From positions 156,061,895 through 156,125,894 of the forward strand of contig CM067082.1 of NCBI GenBank assembly GCA_034008185.1: a DNA stretch of 64,000 bases, read 5' to 3'. The notes under the pieces are model-generated. The model was not told where the DNA came from. It was given only the letters and a program-made list of their open reading frames with translations, and made no database searches. Shown one piece after another: positions 57,099 to 64,000 of this stretch. The position numbers and the translations under genes are program-made. Position 1 is the first letter of the stretch, and each line of letters starts with the position of its first letter. Source of the stretch: Gorsachius magnificus. Taxonomy: Eukaryota; Chordata; Aves; Pelecaniformes; Ardeidae.

Positions 57099-57842
57099 TC
57101 CCTGGGCCGCTGTCCTGTCCCCCACCCCGTGTCCCCATCCCCCATGCGGGCATGGAGCAGCCCCTCCAGTGCTTGCCTGATCCGAGTTTGGCAGGGGGGA
57201 ACTTTGTGGCTCAAGCAGCTGCAGGTGATGGATGTTCTTTTTGGTTGAGAAATAGCCTTTTTTTTCTTTTTTAATCCAAAAAAAAAAGAGAACCCAAACT
57301 GCCCTAATTAAGGGCTGTGAGGAGGAACCTCTGAAGTAATTCCTCAGCTGAGGGGGAGAAGATGGATGGGGCTGGGGCATCTCCCATCAATGTCTGCCCT
57401 CGTCATGTCCACCCCACAGCAGGGCAGGGAGCAGTGAGCTCTGTTCCTATCCAGGATTTTAAACCTCAAACCCGTAAATACCAGTATTGATGTGCTTAGA
57501 GCACCAAGGCGGGGGTTGGATTCTCCATCAATAAACAGAAATATTGATCCAAGTGGAGAGGGAGTGTCCCGGAGCATCGCCGGCTGCTGGAGTGGCCGTG
57601 CCAAGCACAAGGACCTCATTTGTGTAATTAATGATGCAATTTCTCCTGCATAAGACAGGGAGGTTTTGTGTCTTAGCGGACAAAAGCCCCGGGTTGGTGA
57701 CCGGCCTGGGCTGGGGGTTTCTGTCATTTCAGCAGCTGTGCCCAGGGTATGGATCTGGGGTGGGACCAGGCGTGCCTGGGGTGGGACAAGGGGGGATCGT
57801 GGGGGGAACGATGCACCAGGATGGGGGCGATTTGCTGAAATA

Positions 57843-58212
57843 GTAGAATAGAACCGTTCCGGTTAGCAAAGCCCTTTAAGCTTCCCCCAGCCCAACTGTT
57901 CCCCTACCCCTGCCATCCCACCCCCAAACCCCGGCCCTCAGCACCGCCTCTGCCCGGCTGTTAAATCCCCCCAGGGCTGGGGACTCGACCCCTTCCCTGG
58001 GCAGCCCCTTCCAGGGCCTGACAGCCCTTTGGGGAAGGAATTGTTCCCCAGGGCCAACCTCACCCTGCCCTGGCACAACTTGAGGCCGGTGCCCCTCGCC
58101 CTCGCCCCGACACCCCGCCCCCCCCTCCCCAGCAGCCTGGGGCTCCAGACCCCTCCCCAGCCCCGCTGCCCTTCTCTGGACACGCTCCAGCAATGCAACC
58201 TCTTTCAAATAA
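57843..58212 (-). mobile_element. CR1 LINE fragment (CTGTTAAATCCCC subfamily)
   Basis: TAGAATAGAACCGTTCCGGTT start to GACACGCTCCAGCAATGCAAC. Minus orientation. Confidence 0.92.
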
Positions 58213-59553
58213 AGCCCTTCTGTCCCGCTCCCTCCCCGGCTGCCAGCATGGGCTTAACCCCACTGACACGTGGGTAGCGGGAGACGCTGCAAAGGGGTTG
58301 CAGTGTTTGGTGATCCCCACCCCAAGGGGGTGGTTGGTTTTTTTTTTTTTTAGGAAAGGGGGGGCAGGTTGACCACCTCTTGGCAAGGGGAGACAGGGAG
58401 GGCTCTGGGTCTGTGCCCCCCTGCTCACTCACAAGCAGGGGGTGCATATGAGGGGTCAGATAATCCCCCCATGGTGGCTCACATCACCCAGGGTTGTGGC
58501 CCCTCCTGCAGTCCCCACTTTTGACCCCCCCCAGGGGGGAATCCAGCAGCAGCTCTCGCCCCTGGTGCCGGCTGAAGGAGACGCCTATTTTGCCCTCAAA
58601 ACTGAGATCCGAGCAGAATAGTTTTGACAAATAGGGACAAGATAAAAATTAGGGTGAGCAGGGTGTGTGGGGGGTGAAGGCACCCAACCCCATCCACCTC
58701 CCTGCCAAGCTTTTGCCCCGGTTCCTGGGTGGAGCGGGGAGGAACTTTACCTGCTGCAGCGTTTTGGGGAGCTCACCCCTTCCCCGGGGGCTTGAGATGC
58801 CTCCTGCCTGGCTGGGTGGGTGGCCGAAATCCACGGGGAATCCCGCTGAGCCCAGAGCAGAGCAAAGCATTCCCTCCTTGCAGCCGTTCCCAGCAGGTCA
58901 TCCACCTTTCTAGGGATGGGAAAGAAAGGAAGCGGGGGGGGGTGGGGGGTGGCTCTGCATATTTCAGCGGCGCAAAGTGACCCCAGCAGGAGAGCTGGCC
59001 CTTCCAAGTTCAACCCCCTCCCAGGACAAGAATAAACAGATGTCCTGCCCTATTCGGCACGCAAAGATCCCGATTCAGAGCTTGAAATTCAAGGGAAGAT
59101 GAACAGCTTCAGAATAACCACCTGACTCACCGGAGTGTGGTAATCCCTTGTCATTGTTTGCCCAACACTACCCTTTTACTACCAGGACAAGCACAAGGAA
59201 CAGCCCTGGCTGGGGAACCTGAATAAACCTGACCTCCCGCCTGCAGCTCCCCCCGCTGAGGACAGGGCAGAGGAGCCGCCCAGTTCATCTCTGCACAAGA
59301 GGACAGTCCCAGAATAAACCCAGGCTCAGGACGAGGGCTGCTCTGTGCACGCACCCGAAGTGGCTGCCCTGCTGCTCCAACAGAACAAATCCTGGGGAGC
59401 GAGGGGAAACGTCATGTCAGACAGAGGAGGCGACCCAAGAGGCCAGCTCGCTCTTGACTGAGACAGCGAAGGCCACGCTCCTGTCCCCTCCTGGCACAGC
59501 CGCGGCCCCCCCCAACATCCAGCCGAAACCCCCGGTGTCCCCACCAGTGAGGT
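58213..59553. other. Intergenic stretch between MMTAG2 and ARF1
   Basis: Convergent intergenic DNA between two CR1 copies; nothing recognised. Confidence 0.6.
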
Positions 59554-59988
59554 CATAGAATCATAGAACAGAATCACAGAATCACTTTGGTTGGAAAAGA
59601 CCTTTAAGATCATCGAGTCCAACCTTTAACCTAACCCTGCCATCCCACCACTAAACCCTGTGCCTCAGCACCTCATCTCTCCTTCTTTTAAATACCTCCA
59701 GGGGTGGGGACTCGACCCCTTCCCTGGGCAGCCCATTCCAGAGCCTGACAACCCTCTCGGTGAAGTTGTTTTGCCTAATGTCCAACCTAAACATGCCCTG
59801 GCGCAGCTTCAAACCATTCCCCTCATCCTATCGCCCGTTACCAGGGAGAAGAGGCCGACCCCCACCTCACTACAGCCTCCTGTCAGGCAGTTGTAGAGGG
59901 CGATCAGGTCTCCCCTCAGCCTCCTCTTCTCCAGACTAAACACCCCCAGCTGCTCCTCGTATGACTTGTGCTCCAGACCCCTCACCTG
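59554..59988 (-). mobile_element. CR1 LINE fragment
   Basis: CATAGAATCATAGAACAGAATCACAG start to GCTCCAGACCCCTCACC. Minus orientation, ending about 560 bases beyond the ARF1 poly(A) site side. Confidence 0.92.
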
Positions 59989-60553
59989 CAGAGTATACCT
60001 TTATCTCATGTTTTTTCCGCCTGTGTAAGGGGAGATCTGCTGCTACTCCAGCCAGGAAAACAGCCAGCGGCCGGAGCCGTGACCCTCAGGGATGAGAAGC
60101 TGTAGCTGCCGTGGGATGATGGGCCTGGAGGAGCTCTGTCCCTGGTCCAGAGGGGACTGCAGAAAGGAAAACATGCAAAACAAAGTGTTTAGGAAGGCAG
60201 GCTTCATACTTTCCTCCCCTCCCACCCTGCCCCAAAATCTGCTAATTGCCAGACACTGTTATTAAGTGGGATCGGCAGGAAGGACAATGTGGGAAGCAAT
60301 GGGACCACTCAAGCAGCTCAAGAGATGCCCTCGAGGCAACAAAAGGACTCCAGCAGAAGCCACCAGGACCAAGGAACCGCTGCCAAAGAGCTAGGAACAA
60401 CACATTATTTGGAAAACATGGCAGACGTGCCGAAATTTTCACGCAAATCGTGATGCGGCAAAACGCTGGCTGGATTTGCGCTAACCTTAGCGCGCGGTAC
60501 CGCACAAAGATGATACAAAACAACATGATGCCAGTGCAAGTTTCATGAAAGTT

Positions 60554-60559
60554 TTTATT
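60554..60559 (-). terminator. ARF1 polyadenylation signal (AATAAA)
   Basis: Canonical AATAAA on the minus strand, reading away from ARF1. The sequence changes to GC-richer DNA shortly after (below about 60520). Confidence 0.7.
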
Positions 60560-61978
60560 CAACAAGTATTTCATTATGATTCTGCCAAGATGATCAAATG
60601 AACAGCAAGGCATAAAAAACATGAAATAGTTAAGAGATTTTATTCTAATAGCTTTAATTACAGTGCTTGTTTGTCGAAATGAAAACTGAAAACAAGTATA
60701 CAAAACAGTTGCATTACTAATCGTGTATTGAAAGCAATAAAGGTTTCCACAACACTAAATAAACCAGTTCTGATAGTTCCTCAGGTTAAAGTTTAACAGC
60801 TCCAGCTTCTTCAGTGTTTATCAAAATACAAAAGAAAAGTAAAGAGGTCTTTTTCTGATGGCAAATCTGAACCTTGCAGTATGAGGGATGCCAAGGGTTT
60901 TCACACATATACAGATATGGGATTGTTCCAAAATGGGATTGAATACTTCTAGAGTGGAATGACTCTCCAAACTCTCATGCTTTATTTATTTTTTTTTTTT
61001 TTTCCCCTAGACGCTATACATAGATGTTTGGTGGGTTTTTTTTCATGGCAATTCTAACGTTAAGTACAGTGCTTTCCACCTATAGAGCTTAGGACTAGTA
61101 CAGGCTGTGCTTTCTGTGGAAAGGTTTGCCTTCTGGAGTGGTTTACACACAAGAAAAGTACAAAACACTTTTGACAAGTACGACAGGCTAAAAATGTGAC
61201 TTCTGGCAATTACTCAAGTTCAATGGAAGCGTTAAGTCTCACCTGAACCAAAAGTCAGAAGTTTAGCATGAGTCTGCAAGCTCACCTAAACCAGGTCCGA
61301 CAAATCTTTTAATGAATATGAACAAATACGAGCACATACCATGAGCTACAGAAAGAGCCAGAGATCTATTAGTTATGATCTGTTCTTTAACCGGATGAAG
61401 CTAATTTGGTGTCGATCGTGGCTTCACCATTTCAAAAGAATCAAAAAAAGTCACCACATTAGAGTTGGAACAGCAGAAGCGATGTCAAACGTTTGTAATG
61501 TTGAAGTGTTTTTACTTTTCCTTGACTATTTTAAAAAAATACAGAATTCAGGTTAAAAACCAACCACCAAAATGGATCTCACAGATCTCACAACCCAACC
61601 GAGATAGTATTCAGCTCTACTGCACAAGGACCACTGGTAACCCTTATGTTAACCCACTGAAATCCCTTCCAAGTACTAAACAGTGAGTTGATTCTTTACA
61701 ATAAAAAAAGCTGAGTAATATTGCATAGGAGTACCAGAAACTGCCTCATTGGAAACAAAAACTATTTACATTAAATAAGAAACCTAACTGTTTTCAGGCT
61801 TGTATTTGCCACATTTACAGCATGATGCAATATATACTGTGACAAAAGAAATGAAAACAGCTTCCGGCACTCAATACCACAAAGTAGCACAGTTTGCCAC
61901 ATTAGAGTAAAGCGAAGGGCGAATAGGAGGAAATAAGAGGGAGGGGTGGAAAAAGAGGGAAGAGGAAGGTTTATGGTT
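60554..61978 (-). other. ARF1 3' UTR
   Basis: About 1.4 kb of AT-rich sequence after the ARF1 stop, free of CR1 and of long frames, ending at an AATAAA on the minus strand (60559-60554). Length and composition suit an ARF1 3' UTR. An internal T/A-rich run near 60980-61010 could give an earlier site. Confidence 0.75.
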
Positions 61979-63450
<1,472 letters not shown>

Positions 63451-64000
63451 CTATTAAGTATATATTAGACAAAATAAAGTTTTCTTATTACTGTAAGCTT
63501 ATGTCTGAGAGAGAGTCTGTTCTTGCTGAGAGCTGGTGAAAGCAAGCGTTAGTTTGCATTTGCGTTTCTGGAACTCGTGCGCTTCATCTACATAACCACT
63601 CGGTATTTTCCAGTGAGTAGCAACTCTTGAAATCCTGTGACAGGACTCAAATGTGCGCGTATTATAAAGGCGCACCCGTGAAAGAGGCGACAAACTCAGT
63701 TTGTGGGGCTGTTAGAGCTTGTAGTAAAACCTCCGCTTTGAAGGCAGAGCGCTGTGACGCTTACAGAAGAAAAGCAAAATTCTGAACGTGCTCTGAGTCA
63801 GATGGACAAGGAAGACTGGTTTCCAGATTTCTTCCTGTCCCTCTTTGAACCTGCACTGGCTTAACAGAAGAGCCAGAGCAGCACACAAACACACCCTTTT
63901 ATAATAATAAATATCTTTCACCACCCCCAAGAAACTCACAAGATTATCATAGTAAGGAGGCTGGAAAAAAACCAACAAACCAGCCCATCACTTTTTAGAT

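Overview
This window is nuclear DNA from a bird. Three things point to that: about two dozen 5'-truncated CR1 LINE copies, many ending in the CR1-specific 8-bp repeat ATTCTRTG; intron-containing vertebrate genes with GT-AG junctions; and a gene block, ARF1 / MMTAG2 (C1orf35) / MRPL55 / GUK1, that matches human 1q42.13 in order and relative strand. I cannot name the species from sequence alone.

Layout. Positions 1-33,600 hold no gene I can recognise. This part is unique non-coding DNA with CR1 fragments, poly(A) tracts, a 21-bp minisatellite near 7.0-7.2 kb, CpG-rich patches near 21.0-21.6 kb and 30.9-31.6 kb, and a TA-rich low-complexity block near 30.2 kb. A few splice-flanked stretches on the minus strand (28.13-28.20, 31.36 and 32.44-32.51 kb) could be exons of an unrecognised gene. 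The connexin gene GJC2, which follows GUK1 in mammals, is not visible here.

33.6-50.5 kb: GUK1 on the minus strand, seven coding exons and an intact 198-residue guanylate kinase. One CR1 lies in its third coding intron, and a retroviral-LTR-like repeat lies upstream of its first coding exon. 50.35-50.65 kb: a CpG island with CRE, ETS and E-box sites, probably a shared divergent promoter for GUK1 and MRPL55. 50.6-51.25 kb: a G-rich minisatellite with a trimeric higher-order repeat. 51.4-52.0 kb: MRPL55 on the plus strand, with an unexplained reading-frame discontinuity near its N-terminus. 52.04-53.1 kb: a second CpG island and a C-rich ~41-bp minisatellite, probably in the 5' intron of MMTAG2. 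53.15-55.86 kb: MMTAG2 on the plus strand, eight coding exons, with one base missing in coding exon 4. 55.9-60.5 kb: intergenic, with three CR1 loci including a nested insertion. 60.54-63.34 kb and beyond: the last two coding exons and 3' UTR of ARF1 on the minus strand; its 5' exons lie past the window edge.

The genes are housekeeping genes: nucleotide metabolism (GUK1), mitochondrial translation (MRPL55), a nuclear Lys/Arg-Ser-rich protein (MMTAG2) and Golgi traffic (ARF1). They share no pathway; what links them is conserved synteny and, for GUK1/MRPL55, a divergent CpG promoter. I found no previously undescribed multi-gene system. The most noteworthy signals are the minisatellites around the MRPL55 and MMTAG2 5' ends, the two frame breaks, and the CR1 nesting and inverted pairing.
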